From Defluviitaleaceae bacterium (GTDB lineage Bacteria; Bacillota; Clostridia; Lachnospirales; WQUN01), in assembly GCA_009780185.1 (NCBI GenBank), contig WRAN01000009.1:49701-113700 (forward strand): a stretch of DNA of 64,000 bases, in the 5' to 3' direction. Below the pieces are notes generated by a model. It saw nothing but the letters and a program-made list of their open reading frames with translations, was not told the origin of the DNA and ran no database searches. Numbering within the stretch: the stretch's first letter is position 1; every line of letters starts with the position of its first letter. Positions 51,619 to 60,773 of this stretch are shown one piece after another. A program made the translations under genes and the position numbers.

Positions 51619-52983
51619 ATGAATCATCTAGGTATCGAAGTCAAATTGGCCAACACCCCCAAATATGACCCAGGTTTTATTCCAATGGGAGTTTTTAATC
51701 GTGAATTTTTAAAACTAGCCACTAAACCAATCGCCATTTGTGTAGAGCGAGGAGATGGCCTTCGAACAGTCCATAAAACCAAAATCACAGGCAATAACCA
51801 TGAAGCCGATAGATATTTTGTAGAACGAATGGTAAAGTTTTTACTGTGGGCGCGTGGAGGTTATAAGGTAATTATCTGTGGGGATGAAGGTGTCGCTACT
51901 TATATAAAGGAAGCCTTTTCATCCACAGGGAAGTATGCTTTTGATAATGTAACAATGGCTAGAGTATACGAGCGGCCCTTTGAAGTCCATAGCCTTCCTT
52001 TGGAAGAAACCCCGCAAGAAAATGAGCAATCAAAGCCCGTAGGAGGTAAAACCACTGGTTGCCGTATAGGTTTTGATGCCGGAGGTTCTGACCGTAAAGT
52101 TTCCGCTGTAATAGACGGAGAAGCCGTTTTCAGTGAAGAAGTTGTATGGCATCCTAAAATCACTCCAGACCCAGATTATCACTTTGAAGGCATAGTATCC
52201 GCCATGAAGACCGCCGCATCCAAGATGCCACGTGTGGACTCCATCGGAGTAAGTTCCGCAGGGATTTATATCAATAACCGCACCATGATTGCATCCCTCT
52301 TCCTAAAAGTCTCCCCAGAGGATTTTGAAGCCAAAGTAAAGGATATCTATATCCGTGCAGCAAAGGAAATAGGGGATGTGCCTCTAGCCGTAGTCAATGA
52401 CGGCGATGTAACCGCCCTAGCCGGTGCTATGGAGTTTAAAGATACAAACGTACTAGGCATAGCAATGGGAACAAGTGAAGCTGCCGGATACGTTGACGAA
52501 AACTGTCAAATCAAGGGTTGGCTAAATGAACTGGCCTTTGCCCCGGTAGACGCGTCCCCCAATGCTATGCAGGATGAATGGTCTGGGGATATCGGCTGTG
52601 GAGTGAAATACTTCTCTCAAGATGGAGTAATAAAACTTGCTATGAAAGCCGGAATAACATTCAAAGACGAAATGTCCCCAGGAGAAAAACTAAAACAAGT
52701 GCAAGAAATGATGAAAGAGCTAAAGCATAAAGAAATGATACAAGATATCTATCGTTCAGTTGGATGCTATCTTGGTCATACATTGCCTTATTATTGGGAT
52801 ATGTATGGTTTTAAGCATGTACTACTTTTGGGCCGGGTTATGTCTGGTGAAGGTGGAAATATTATCTTGGATGTGGCTAAGAAGGTTATTGCTGAGGAGT
52901 ATGCCGGGTATAGCTTCAACATGCATACACCGGATGAGAGAGCCCGCAGAGTTGGGCAGAGTGTAGCTGCTGCTAGTTTGTAG
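51619..52983 (+). CDS. ROK-like kinase-fold protein with an extra N-terminal domain
   Basis: 454 aa. Residues 1-130 form an unrecognised domain (FIPMGVFNREFLKLATKP, VERMVKFLLWARGGYKVIIC). From about 150 an ASKHA fold begins: CRIGFDAGGSDRKVSAVIDG (phosphate-1), VDSIGVSSAGIY, AVVNDGDVTALAGAMEF (a typical ROK catalytic-loop Asp) and GIAMGTSEAAGYV (phosphate-2). The zinc motif CxCGxxGC of classic ROK sugar kinases is absent. Pairing with a PIG-L deacetylase suggests that it phosphorylates or senses the deacetylated sugar. The N-terminal domain resembles a sugar-isomerase-like region only in outline, so no function is claimed for it. Confidence 0.82.
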   Translation: MNHLGIEVKLANTPKYDPGFIPMGVFNREFLKLATKPIAICVERGDGLRTVHKTKITGNNHEADRYFVERMVKFLLWARGGYKVIICGDEGVATYIKEAFSSTGKYAFDNVTMARVYERPFEVHSLPLEETPQENEQSKPVGGKTTGCRIGFDAGGSDRKVSAVIDGEAVFSEEVVWHPKITPDPDYHFEGIVSAMKTAASKMPRVDSIGVSSAGIYINNRTMIASLFLKVSPEDFEAKVKDIYIRAAKEIGDVPLAVVNDGDVTALAGAMEFKDTNVLGIAMGTSEAAGYVDENCQIKGWLNELAFAPVDASPNAMQDEWSGDIGCGVKYFSQDGVIKLAMKAGITFKDEMSPGEKLKQVQEMMKELKHKEMIQDIYRSVGCYLGHTLPYYWDMYGFKHVLLLGRVMSGEGGNIILDVAKKVIAEEYAGYSFNMHTPDERARRVGQSVAAASL

Positions 52984-52992
52984 AATAAAGAG

Positions 52993-53028
52993 AAAAGCCC
53001 CTGAGCCAGTATTGGCCAGGGGCTTTTG
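52993..53028. terminator. Terminator between ROK-like and M28 peptidase genes
   Basis: AAAAGCCCCTG and CAGGGGCTTTT make an 11-bp stem; T-runs on either strand allow use from both convergent genes. Confidence 0.88.
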
Positions 53029-53050
53029 CTATAGTTCGCTATATAAGATT

Positions 53051-54994
53051 CTATTGCCTGGTGTAGAAGAAATTACTCCATTGCAGGCTTAGCACCAAAG
53101 CATCATCATCAATGCCAAACAACTCCCAAAACTCAGTTATATCCCTGCCATCCATTGTGATAAGCAGACTAAAATCATCGGCAAACCACGTAAATTCTCT
53201 CATTTGCCCTGGTAAGCCGCGAGAACCAGTTCCGTCAGGGTTAAACACGAATGTCCACTGGGTATTATCATCCCAAACCCAAGTGCCTACTATCGGATGG
53301 TCAGAAACATCTCCTTCAGGCAATGTGACACCAGTGCCTGTGGTTACGCCAGGCAGACTTTGGTAATCAAACTCGGCAACCAATAAATATTCCAAGAATA
53401 ATGAGAATGTCCACATTGCGTCACCGATTTTGTTTGGCCATCTTTCGTTGATATAATGGAAATCGTCCATATCTGTATGCACAATAGAGGCGCTGAAGCC
53501 TGGGTACATATGCCATCCAAAGAACTCTTCATATCCTTCACTACCAGCACGGGCAAGGCCGACAAGGGCTACAACGGAATGGCCGTTTTGCAAAAATGCA
53601 AGCTGGTCACTAGGCATTTCAGCCAAAGGTTGTGCATTAATTAATGCTGTGCCATAAGTGGCATTTACCATTTCGGCAACTTCGGCAACCAACAAGGTTA
53701 CTTCGTTGTCTGCTAACCACCAATTGTCATGGACACCTGCCCCAAAGAAGAAATAAGGGCCCTCGAAGAGCACATCGGCGTTTATGTTAAGGACGATATT
53801 ATTCCTCTCGGCTTGGGTAAGACTATCTACATAATAAAATGCCCCAAGTAAGCCGATTTCTTCTGCGCCCATAAACACATACTTGATGGTGAAGTAATTA
53901 TCCACATCTAACAAGCGATAAGCGCTTTCTAGAAGCAGTGCGGTGCCCGAGGCATTATCACTGGCACCCGGTACCATGATTGAGTCATAATGTGCGGTTA
54001 CAATAATCGTGCGCTCACTTTGGCCGGGTACGGTTAGGATAACATTCTGGCTCTGTGGCTGGAACTCAGTGTCTAAGTCAAAAAGACCAAAGACATTGGC
54101 CATCTCCAGGCGCCAAGGCGCTGATTCGCGGGCAGCAGATTCAACAAACTTGTCAAACATATCAGCAAACATGCCAAAGCTTTCTGACATCATTTCCTTT
54201 GCTTCTTCAAAAGAGATGCCCATATCTTCCGCTATCATCGCTATCCATTCGTTTTCTTGCTCAATCATCAGTTCAATCATCAGATCAATTGCATCATCAA
54301 AACCTACACGCAAGTCTGAGTCAAAGGCGTTAAACTGCTCGTACATCCCGAGGCTACCACCAAAGAAACCTTGCGATGCAAGCAGATCCTCAATTGTAAA
54401 TGTCTGGATTTCAACAGCGCTTTCATCGTAACCCATTTCTATTAATGTGGATTTAATCCACAGGGCGGCTTCCAACTCACGATAAGAAAATGGCACACGG
54501 TTATAAAGAGTATCGTTCATTATTTCAATGAAGTCTACTGCCATCTGACCATGATCAGTTGTTCTTACAACAGGGGAAGCGTACGGGATATCCGAACGAG
54601 TTACCGACCCAGAAAAATGGGCACTGGTTAGCCAAAACACATCCCATATAAAATTCTCCGGCACCCAAATAGTACCGTCTTCATTAAAGCCACCTACCTC
54701 CGCAAATGAGATAGATATGATATTCCCGCCTTCGGCAGGGTTCCAGTGCACGACTTGATTTTCTCCGTCCCATTCTACAGTAGCGCCTAGTGCATCCGCT
54801 GCTTCCCGTAGATTAACATAGCTTCTGCCATCCATCATATACCATCTACGGCTTACAGGGTCTGTGGGACGACCATTTACATGGAATGTAAATGTATCCT
54901 CAATAAAGTCCACATCAGGCTCTCTTGCCAGTGCTGGGGTTATTGCCATCATTACCATAACAATTGCCAGCAATAGCGAAATACATCTCTTCAT
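53051..54994 (-). CDS. Secreted M28-family aminopeptidase with stalk domain
   Basis: 647 aa from ATG at 54994, after GGAGG. A cleavable signal peptide (1-23, ending ITPALA) is followed by a copper amine oxidase N-terminal-like stalk domain (about 30-120; MDGRSYVNLREAADALGATV). The catalytic M28 domain (about 320-560) shows VTAHYDS, GASDNASGTALLLE, GAEEIGLLGAF, NINADV and VHTDMDD, giving the usual two-zinc ligand set. An acidic insertion with many Met and Glu lies near 225-290. The C-terminal 80 residues form a small beta domain (IVGTWVWDDNTQWTFVFNPD) like DUF5640. It probably hydrolyses peptides outside the cell. Single gene. Confidence 0.9.
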   Translation of the reverse strand: MKRCISLLLAIVMVMMAITPALAREPDVDFIEDTFTFHVNGRPTDPVSRRWYMMDGRSYVNLREAADALGATVEWDGENQVVHWNPAEGGNIISISFAEVGGFNEDGTIWVPENFIWDVFWLTSAHFSGSVTRSDIPYASPVVRTTDHGQMAVDFIEIMNDTLYNRVPFSYRELEAALWIKSTLIEMGYDESAVEIQTFTIEDLLASQGFFGGSLGMYEQFNAFDSDLRVGFDDAIDLMIELMIEQENEWIAMIAEDMGISFEEAKEMMSESFGMFADMFDKFVESAARESAPWRLEMANVFGLFDLDTEFQPQSQNVILTVPGQSERTIIVTAHYDSIMVPGASDNASGTALLLESAYRLLDVDNYFTIKYVFMGAEEIGLLGAFYYVDSLTQAERNNIVLNINADVLFEGPYFFFGAGVHDNWWLADNEVTLLVAEVAEMVNATYGTALINAQPLAEMPSDQLAFLQNGHSVVALVGLARAGSEGYEEFFGWHMYPGFSASIVHTDMDDFHYINERWPNKIGDAMWTFSLFLEYLLVAEFDYQSLPGVTTGTGVTLPEGDVSDHPIVGTWVWDDNTQWTFVFNPDGTGSRGLPGQMREFTWFADDFSLLITMDGRDITEFWELFGIDDDALVLSLQWSNFFYTRQ

Positions 54995-55043
54995 GGGTGA
55001 ATCCTCCTTTTTGTTTAAAAATATATTTTGCATTTTAACATAC

Positions 55044-55084
55044 AAAAAGCCCCTGTGCTAGGACAATCCTTGCCAGGGGCTTTT
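55044..55084 (-). terminator. Terminator of hppA
   Basis: On the minus strand AAAAGCCCCTG pairs with CAGGGGCTTTTT across a loop of 18 bases, 50 bases past the hppA stop. Confidence 0.88.
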
Positions 55085-55113
55085 ATAAGTCATAATTAGT
55101 AATCTGTCAGACA

Positions 55114-55138
55114 GGTTTTAATTTGGAATAGGTATTAG
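55114..55138 (+). repeat. 25-bp repeat, copy B, at the end of hppA
   Basis: GGTTTTAATTTGGAATAGGT followed by ATTAG differs from copy A at one position. It overlaps the last codon region of hppA on the opposite strand. Confidence 0.75.
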
Positions 55139-57357
55139 AAGATTGAGAAAGCGGCGATAATACTTACGATAGTGATGGAAACGGTAGAAACCAGCTTAAA
55201 CAGCGTATTCAAAGAAGGTCCTGTGGTATCCTTGAACGGATCGCCCACTGTGTCGCCGATAACTGCGGCTTTATGACACTCAGAGCCTTTGCCGCCATGA
55301 GCGCCGCCTTCGATGTATTTCTTGGCGTTATCCCAAGCGCCACCAGCGTTGTTCATGAATACGGCAACTACAAAGCCAATAACTGTTGCACCAGCTATAA
55401 AGCCTACAACACCCTCAACACCGAAAATTAAACCAGTGATTATGGGCAGCACTACCGATACAATCGTAGGCATTACCATTTCTTTTAGCGCACCTTTTGT
55501 ACATAGGTCTACACAGGCGGCGTAATCTGGGTCGGTTTTGCCTTCCATTATGCCTTTGATTTCACGGAACTGACGGCGCACTTCTTGCACAATGCTTTGT
55601 GCTGCACGCTGCACGGCCTTCATGGTCATGGCAGAGAATACGAATACCAACATAGCACCAAGGAACAGCCCAATAAGAACAGAGGGGTTATCCAGGCTAA
55701 GATCTAAGTTAAGAATACGGCGGCCTTCCATGAGTGCTGCGCTGTCTTCATATAAATAGCCGTAGAAGGGACGCTCTATATAGCCTGCGCGATATGCTAC
55801 ATGGCTGGTTGCAATTTTAATATAAGAAACCAATAGTGCAAGTGAGGTAAGAGCGGCAGAGCCTACAGCAAAGCCTTTGCCTGTTGCTGCTGTTGTGTTG
55901 CCTAGTGCGTCTAGCGCATCGGTTCTTTCTCTTACTTCTGCCGGCATATGAGCCATTTCTGCGATGCCACCGGCATTATCGGCTACAGGGCCGTAAGCGT
56001 CTGTTGCAAGAGTGATACCAAGGGTTGAAAGCATACCCACCGCAGCAAGGCCAATACCGTAAAGGCCATGAGAGAACGCATTACCATCTACAGAGATAAT
56101 GTAAAAATTGCCCATAGAACCACCGGATACAAGGAAGCTGGCAACGATGGCTGCAATAACAATAAGCACTGGGGGCACGGTAGATTTCATACCAAGAGAG
56201 ATACCGCCAATGATAAGTGTGGCAGAACCTGTTTCACTGGCTTTGGCCAGCTCTTGAGTAGGCTTGTAATGGGTTGAGGTGAAATATTCGGTGAAATACG
56301 CAATCAAACATCCCGCAAGTACACCCACCATTACCGCAATAAACAAGCCCCACCATCCGTTGAAGTCACCCATGATAAAATAGGCAAGAGGCACAGAGGC
56401 CAAGGTTGCAAGGGCGGCGGCAGTATATGTGCCCTTACGCAATGTGGTAAGTAACTGTGCTTGTGTTGCCTTTTCTCCGGTACGGATTAAGAATGTACCG
56501 ATCAAGGAAGCGATCATACCAATGATAGCGATTGCCACAGGAAGGAACATTGCAGCCCATACTAAGTTAGAGCTTTCTCCTGGACGGTAGAAAGCGGCAT
56601 AACCGAGCGCGATACCTGCATGCATGGATTTGATATAGCTTTCGTATAAGTCTGCACCCATACCGGCTACGTCACCTACATTATCGCCTACGTTGTCGGC
56701 GATTGTTGCAGGGTTTCTTGGATCGTCTTCTGGGATGCCTGCTTCTACTTTACCCACAAGGTCTGCGCCTACGTCGGCAGCTTTGGTAAAGATACCGCCG
56801 CCAACACGGGCAAAGAGTGCAAATACCGCAACACCAACCCCAAACATTACCATATTCTCGGCGATTTCGCCTGCGGGCAGGTTAAAGATAAAACGAAGAA
56901 CCAAGAACCATACAGATACGTCCAAAATAGAAAGGCCAACTACTGTAAAGCTAAGTACCGTTCCAGAGGCGAAGGCCACTTTCAGGCCTTGGTTAAGGCT
57001 TTCGCTGGAGGCATTGGCTGTACGTACGTTGGCCTTTGTTGCGATTTTCATACCAATGAACGCAGAGAGTTGTGAAAAAATACCTCCGGTAAGGAAGGCA
57101 AAGGGGATAAATGGAGACGCGTAGCCCAAGATAGCCAGCACCGCCAAAGCTACTACAACTATTGCATAAAATATTGCAACTACTCTAAACTGCCTACGCA
57201 AATAAGCGCTGGCACCTTTTCTGATGGCTTCGGCAATCTTTTGCATTGCGGAAGTCCCTTCAGAGAATTTCATTACTTTTCTGCTTTGTAAAAAAGCAAA
57301 GAACAGAGCGATTAACGCCCCTCCGACGCCTAAAGCGAAGGCGATTTCAAAATTCAT
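55135..57357 (-). CDS. hppA: Membrane-bound inorganic pyrophosphatase (ion-pumping)
   Basis: 740 aa with about 15-16 membrane helices. It couples pyrophosphate hydrolysis to proton or sodium export. Substrate-binding motifs: DVGADLVGKVEAGIPEDDPR near residue 195 and NPATIADNVGDNVGDVAGMG near 215, with GGKGSECHKAAVIGDTVGDP near 690. GNTTAATGKG near 475 has Ala where potassium-independent enzymes have Lys, which marks the potassium-dependent class, most of which pump sodium. Monocistronic with its own promoter and terminator. Such pumps are frequent in anaerobes that save energy from biosynthetic pyrophosphate. Confidence 0.95.
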   Translation of the reverse strand: MNFEIAFALGVGGALIALFFAFLQSRKVMKFSEGTSAMQKIAEAIRKGASAYLRRQFRVVAIFYAIVVVALAVLAILGYASPFIPFAFLTGGIFSQLSAFIGMKIATKANVRTANASSESLNQGLKVAFASGTVLSFTVVGLSILDVSVWFLVLRFIFNLPAGEIAENMVMFGVGVAVFALFARVGGGIFTKAADVGADLVGKVEAGIPEDDPRNPATIADNVGDNVGDVAGMGADLYESYIKSMHAGIALGYAAFYRPGESSNLVWAAMFLPVAIAIIGMIASLIGTFLIRTGEKATQAQLLTTLRKGTYTAAALATLASVPLAYFIMGDFNGWWGLFIAVMVGVLAGCLIAYFTEYFTSTHYKPTQELAKASETGSATLIIGGISLGMKSTVPPVLIVIAAIVASFLVSGGSMGNFYIISVDGNAFSHGLYGIGLAAVGMLSTLGITLATDAYGPVADNAGGIAEMAHMPAEVRERTDALDALGNTTAATGKGFAVGSAALTSLALLVSYIKIATSHVAYRAGYIERPFYGYLYEDSAALMEGRRILNLDLSLDNPSVLIGLFLGAMLVFVFSAMTMKAVQRAAQSIVQEVRRQFREIKGIMEGKTDPDYAACVDLCTKGALKEMVMPTIVSVVLPIITGLIFGVEGVVGFIAGATVIGFVVAVFMNNAGGAWDNAKKYIEGGAHGGKGSECHKAAVIGDTVGDPFKDTTGPSLNTLFKLVSTVSITIVSIIAAFSIF

Positions 57358-57436
57358 TTCACTTCAATCCCTTCATGGTTTGTATGAAATATTTGGCGCT
57401 GGGTGATTTATGACAAATCTCCACCAACTACTACGT

Positions 57437-57465
57437 ATTCTAAGCACCTGTCAAGCCCATGTCAA
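57437..57465 (-). promoter_or_regulatory. Sigma-A promoter of hppA
   Basis: On the minus strand a perfect TTGACA (57460-57465), 17-base spacer and TAGAAT (57437-57442), about 80 bases from the start codon. Confidence 0.85.
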
Positions 57466-57479
57466 TACTCGACACGCAT

Positions 57480-57508
57480 TTGACTTTTCCTGCATTGCTT
57501 AGTAAATT
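57480..57508 (+). promoter_or_regulatory. Promoter of pyrG
   Basis: TTGACT (57480-57485), 17-base spacer and TAAATT (57503-57508). It places a structured repeat (57530-57603) inside the pyrG leader. Confidence 0.72.
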
Positions 57509-57529
57509 ATATTTCCGTATTCATATATT

Positions 57530-57603
57530 CAGTAGAACTAATTCTGCGAACGCTTTAACGCTGAATTAGTTCTATGGTTTTTGCCGAAGGCAAAAAGATT
57601 TCA
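57530..57603 (-). repeat. Third copy of the structured 78-bp repeat, inverted
   Basis: The reverse complement reads GAAATCTTTTTGCCTTCGGC then AAAAACC and a second hairpin with GCGTTAAAGCG in its loop region, matching the 27.6 kb copies. It lies in the pyrG 5' leader. Confidence 0.88.
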
Positions 57604-57633
57604 CATCTATTATCTTAGAAGCGGGGTTTTCTT

Positions 57634-59247
57634 ATGCAAACAAAATATATTTTCATGACTGGCGGTGTATGTTCTGGATTAGGAAAGGGCATCACCGCCG
57701 CGTCATTGGGACGGCTATTGAAAGCCAGGGGGTATCGGGTCACGATTCAAAAATTCGACCCATACATTAATATGCTCCCCGGAATGTTAAACCCAGACCA
57801 GCATGGCGAAGTGTATGTAACAGAAGATGGTGCAGAAGTGGACCTAGATTTGGGTCACTATGAGCGCTTTATCGACGAAAACCTCAACTCATTCAACAGT
57901 GTATCCGCAGGCCGAATTTATTGGGAAGTCCTTAATGCGGAAAGAAGCAAGAAATATCAGGGCAATACGATACAAGTAATCCCTCATATTACCAATGCAA
58001 TTAAGGAGCGCATATGTAGAGCTGGCGATAATTCCGATATCATTATTTCTGAAATCGGAGGCACTGTTGGGGATATAGAAAGCCTTCCATTCCTTGAAGC
58101 TATCCGCCAAACTTATTACGATAAAGGTCATGACAATGTAATGTTCGTTCATGTGACTTTGGTGCCATACCTGTCTTTTGCAGACGAAATGAAATCCAAA
58201 CCCAGCCAACATTCTGTTAAGGAACTTTTATCTCTGGGCATAAAGCCCGACGCTCTAGTATGCCGTACAGAGCGCCCCCTTGAAGAGGGCATGAAGGACA
58301 AGCTTGCGGAATTTTGCCATGTAAAGAGAGAAAATGTCATCGAAAATATGAATGTGGACTGCCTATACGAGATACCCTTGATATTGGAAGATGAAAAATT
58401 TGCAGATATCGTATGTAAAAAATTACAACTAGAGCCAGAGCATCCCCCAGAGCTGGATGAGTGGCGAAACTTAGTAGAGCGATATAAAAACGCAACAGGT
58501 GAAGTAAAGATTGGCCTGATATGTAAATACGAGCTAAGAGACGCATATTTAAGCGTATTTGAGGCTTTGGAACATGCTGGTATTGCCCTGGGTGTAAAAA
58601 TTAAGCCCACAATGATTCATTCAAAGGGAATAACTGATTCCAATGCCGCAAAAAAACTGGCTAAGCTAAATGGCATCTTAATCCCCGGAGGCTATGGGGA
58701 AAGAGATATGCCAGGCTTAATAAGCGCGGCTAAGTACGCGAGGCAAAACAATATCCCTTTCTTGGGCATAGGATTAGGGATGCACTGCGCCATTATTGAG
58801 TTTGCCCGTAATGTAGCAGGCATGGACGATGCAGGCAGCATAGAGGAAAACAAAGACTGCTTAGTGCCCCTAATAATAGAAATACCCCGCCCGACAACCA
58901 CACCTTCATTGGAGACAGATGGAAATCTCCCAATGAGAAAAGGCGCGCAGCCTTGTAAGCTAATCAAAGAAAGTCATATCTACACAGCATATGACACAGA
59001 CCTTATATACGAGCGGTTCCGCCATATGTACAAGCTAAATAACCAATACCGGGGAGAGCTAAAAGACAAAGGTCTAATAGAGACCGCCCTTTCACCAGAT
59101 GATCAGCATATTGAGGCGATTGAGCTGCCTACAAGCAGTCATCCTTGGTTTGTGGGGGTACAGTTTAGGCCAGAATTTAAGTCTCGCATAAATAAGCCAA
59201 GCCCGATATTCGAGGCGTTTTTAAAGGCAGCTTTAGGGAAAGAATAA
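57634..59247 (+). CDS. pyrG: Divergent CTP synthase with inactivated glutaminase domain
   Basis: 537 aa, normal length. The synthetase domain (1-265) keeps the ATP loop GGVCSGLGKGITAAS, DLDLGHYERFID, VIPHITNAIKE, EIGGTVGDIESLPF and the UTP-binding KSKPSQHSVKEL. The class I glutaminase domain (about 285-537) has lost its nucleophile: where GICLGMQ is expected the sequence is GIGLGMH (Cys to Gly, codon GGA near 58771). The triad His is also gone: FHPE is FRPE near 59172. The ERHRHRYEVN stretch is likewise altered (ERFRHMYKLN). By family knowledge this enzyme could use only free ammonia. It may be the only pyrG or a paralogue of an intact one elsewhere. asnS follows 36 bases later. Confidence 0.9.
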   Translation: MQTKYIFMTGGVCSGLGKGITAASLGRLLKARGYRVTIQKFDPYINMLPGMLNPDQHGEVYVTEDGAEVDLDLGHYERFIDENLNSFNSVSAGRIYWEVLNAERSKKYQGNTIQVIPHITNAIKERICRAGDNSDIIISEIGGTVGDIESLPFLEAIRQTYYDKGHDNVMFVHVTLVPYLSFADEMKSKPSQHSVKELLSLGIKPDALVCRTERPLEEGMKDKLAEFCHVKRENVIENMNVDCLYEIPLILEDEKFADIVCKKLQLEPEHPPELDEWRNLVERYKNATGEVKIGLICKYELRDAYLSVFEALEHAGIALGVKIKPTMIHSKGITDSNAAKKLAKLNGILIPGGYGERDMPGLISAAKYARQNNIPFLGIGLGMHCAIIEFARNVAGMDDAGSIEENKDCLVPLIIEIPRPTTTPSLETDGNLPMRKGAQPCKLIKESHIYTAYDTDLIYERFRHMYKLNNQYRGELKDKGLIETALSPDDQHIEAIELPTSSHPWFVGVQFRPEFKSRINKPSPIFEAFLKAALGKE

Positions 59248-59248
59248 T

Positions 59249-59272
59249 TAATACCTATTCCAATTAAAATCC
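59249..59272 (-). repeat. 25-bp repeat, copy C, between pyrG and asnS
   Basis: Reverse complement GGATTTTAATTGGAATAGGT then ATTA; one base shorter than copies A and B. It lies directly ahead of the asnS ribosome site GAGGTGA. Confidence 0.65.
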
Positions 59273-59283
59273 GAGGTGAATAT

Positions 59284-60675
59284 ATGTACACCAAGTGCAA
59301 AGAGTTATTTCAATCCTCTGCTCAGTATGTGGGCAAGGATGTAACAATAGGCGGGTGGATACGCACCACCCGCAGCTCTAAGGGCGTAGGCTTTATAGAG
59401 CTCAACGACGGCAGCTTTTTTAAGTCTGTTCAAGTAGTTTTTGATAACGACTTAAAGGATGGCCTGGATTTTGACCAAACAGGAAAGCTTGGCGTAGGTG
59501 CCTGTATAACTGTAATTGGCCAAGTAATAGAAACCCCCGGCGCAAAGCAGCCCTTTGAAATTAAAGCAGCTTCTATAAATCTAGAAGGTGAATGCCCAAG
59601 CAACTATGTACTACAAAAGAAGCGCCACGGCTTCGAATTTCTTCGTACTATTCCTCACTTACGTCCGCGCACCAATACTTTTTCTGCTGTGTTTAGGGTG
59701 CGGTCGCTGGCAGCTTATGCGATACATGAGTTTTTCCGTCAGCGGAATTTTGTTTATATTCACACGCCTATTCTTACAGGTACCGACGGCGAGGGTCATG
59801 GAGAGATGTTCCAGGTAACAACCCTTCCTTTGACCGATGTGCCTAAGAACGAAGAAAAAGCTGTAGATTTTTCCAAGGATTTCTTTAGCCGCGGAGCATA
59901 TCTTGCAGTTACTGGTCAGTTGGATGTAGAGCCATTTATTATGGCTTTTAGAGATGTGTATACTTTTGGCCCTACATTTAGGGCAGAAAAATCCACCACC
60001 ACTACTCATGCGGCAGAGTTTTGGATGATAGAGCCAGAAATGGCCTTCGCGGATTTGGATAACTATATGGAAACCGCTGAAGCTATGCTGAAATATGTAA
60101 TCAATTATGTATTAGAACATGCCCCAGAAGAAATGGCGTTTTTCGAGCAGTGGGTTGAGCCTGGTTTATTAGAAAGACTAAAAGCCGTTGCAGGCGCTGA
60201 GTTTGTACGGTGTAGCTATACCAAGGCCATTGAGCTGCTGAAAGCCTCAGGCAGAGAGTTTGAATATCCGGTGGAATGGGGTCTGGATTTACAGAGGGAG
60301 CACGAGCATTATATCTGCGAAGTTTACGATGCCCCGGTATTCCTTACAGATTATCCACGTGATATAAAAGCATTCTATATGCGGGTAAACGATGACGGCA
60401 AAACCGTGGCAGCGGCGGATCTGTTGGTGCCTGGAGTTGGAGAGCTAGTTGGCGGCAGCCAAAGAGAAGAAAGACTTGATATATTGCAAGAGCAAATAAG
60501 CCGCTTTGGACTAAAGTCAGAAGATTACGAAGAATATATAGATTTACGCCGCTTTGGCGGAGTAAAACATGCCGGATATGGTATGGGGTTTGAGCGATGC
60601 ATTATGTACCTTACTGGGATGAAGAATATCCGAGACGTTGTGGCATATCCTCGGACTTTTGGGCAGATGGGATAA
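59284..60675 (+). CDS. asnS: Asparaginyl-tRNA synthetase
   Basis: 463 aa, normal. An OB-fold anticodon-binding domain (1-110; [20 protein letters not shown]) precedes a class II catalytic core: [20 protein letters not shown] near residue 118, motif 2 [20 protein letters not shown] near 230 and motif 3 [15 protein letters not shown] near 433. The ATG at 59284 follows GAGGTGA. Both pyrG (amide-nitrogen nucleotide) and asnS appear cotranscribed. It ends at a long terminator. Confidence 0.96.
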   Translation: MYTKCKELFQSSAQYVGKDVTIGGWIRTTRSSKGVGFIELNDGSFFKSVQVVFDNDLKDGLDFDQTGKLGVGACITVIGQVIETPGAKQPFEIKAASINLEGECPSNYVLQKKRHGFEFLRTIPHLRPRTNTFSAVFRVRSLAAYAIHEFFRQRNFVYIHTPILTGTDGEGHGEMFQVTTLPLTDVPKNEEKAVDFSKDFFSRGAYLAVTGQLDVEPFIMAFRDVYTFGPTFRAEKSTTTTHAAEFWMIEPEMAFADLDNYMETAEAMLKYVINYVLEHAPEEMAFFEQWVEPGLLERLKAVAGAEFVRCSYTKAIELLKASGREFEYPVEWGLDLQREHEHYICEVYDAPVFLTDYPRDIKAFYMRVNDDGKTVAAADLLVPGVGELVGGSQREERLDILQEQISRFGLKSEDYEEYIDLRRFGGVKHAGYGMGFERCIMYLTGMKNIRDVVAYPRTFGQMG

Positions 60676-60688
60676 AAGATACAATTGA

Positions 60689-60728
60689 AAAGCGCAGAGC
60701 ATATGAAACCATATGTTCTGCGCTTTTT
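60689..60728 (+). terminator. Terminator of the pyrG-asnS operon
   Basis: AAAGCGCAGAGCATATG and CATATGTTCTGCGCTTT form a 17-bp stem with one G-U type mismatch and a 4-base loop, followed by Ts. Confidence 0.9.
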
Positions 60729-60773
60729 TAAAAGGAGGAAAACAATCACAGATATCGTAAGGGGTGATATCTT

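Noticed and set aside
59284..60675. AsnS motif 2 alteration as loss of function
   Set aside because: The motif 2 Arg (FRAE) and motif 3 are intact, and similar variation is expected among clostridial AsnRS, so no claim is made.
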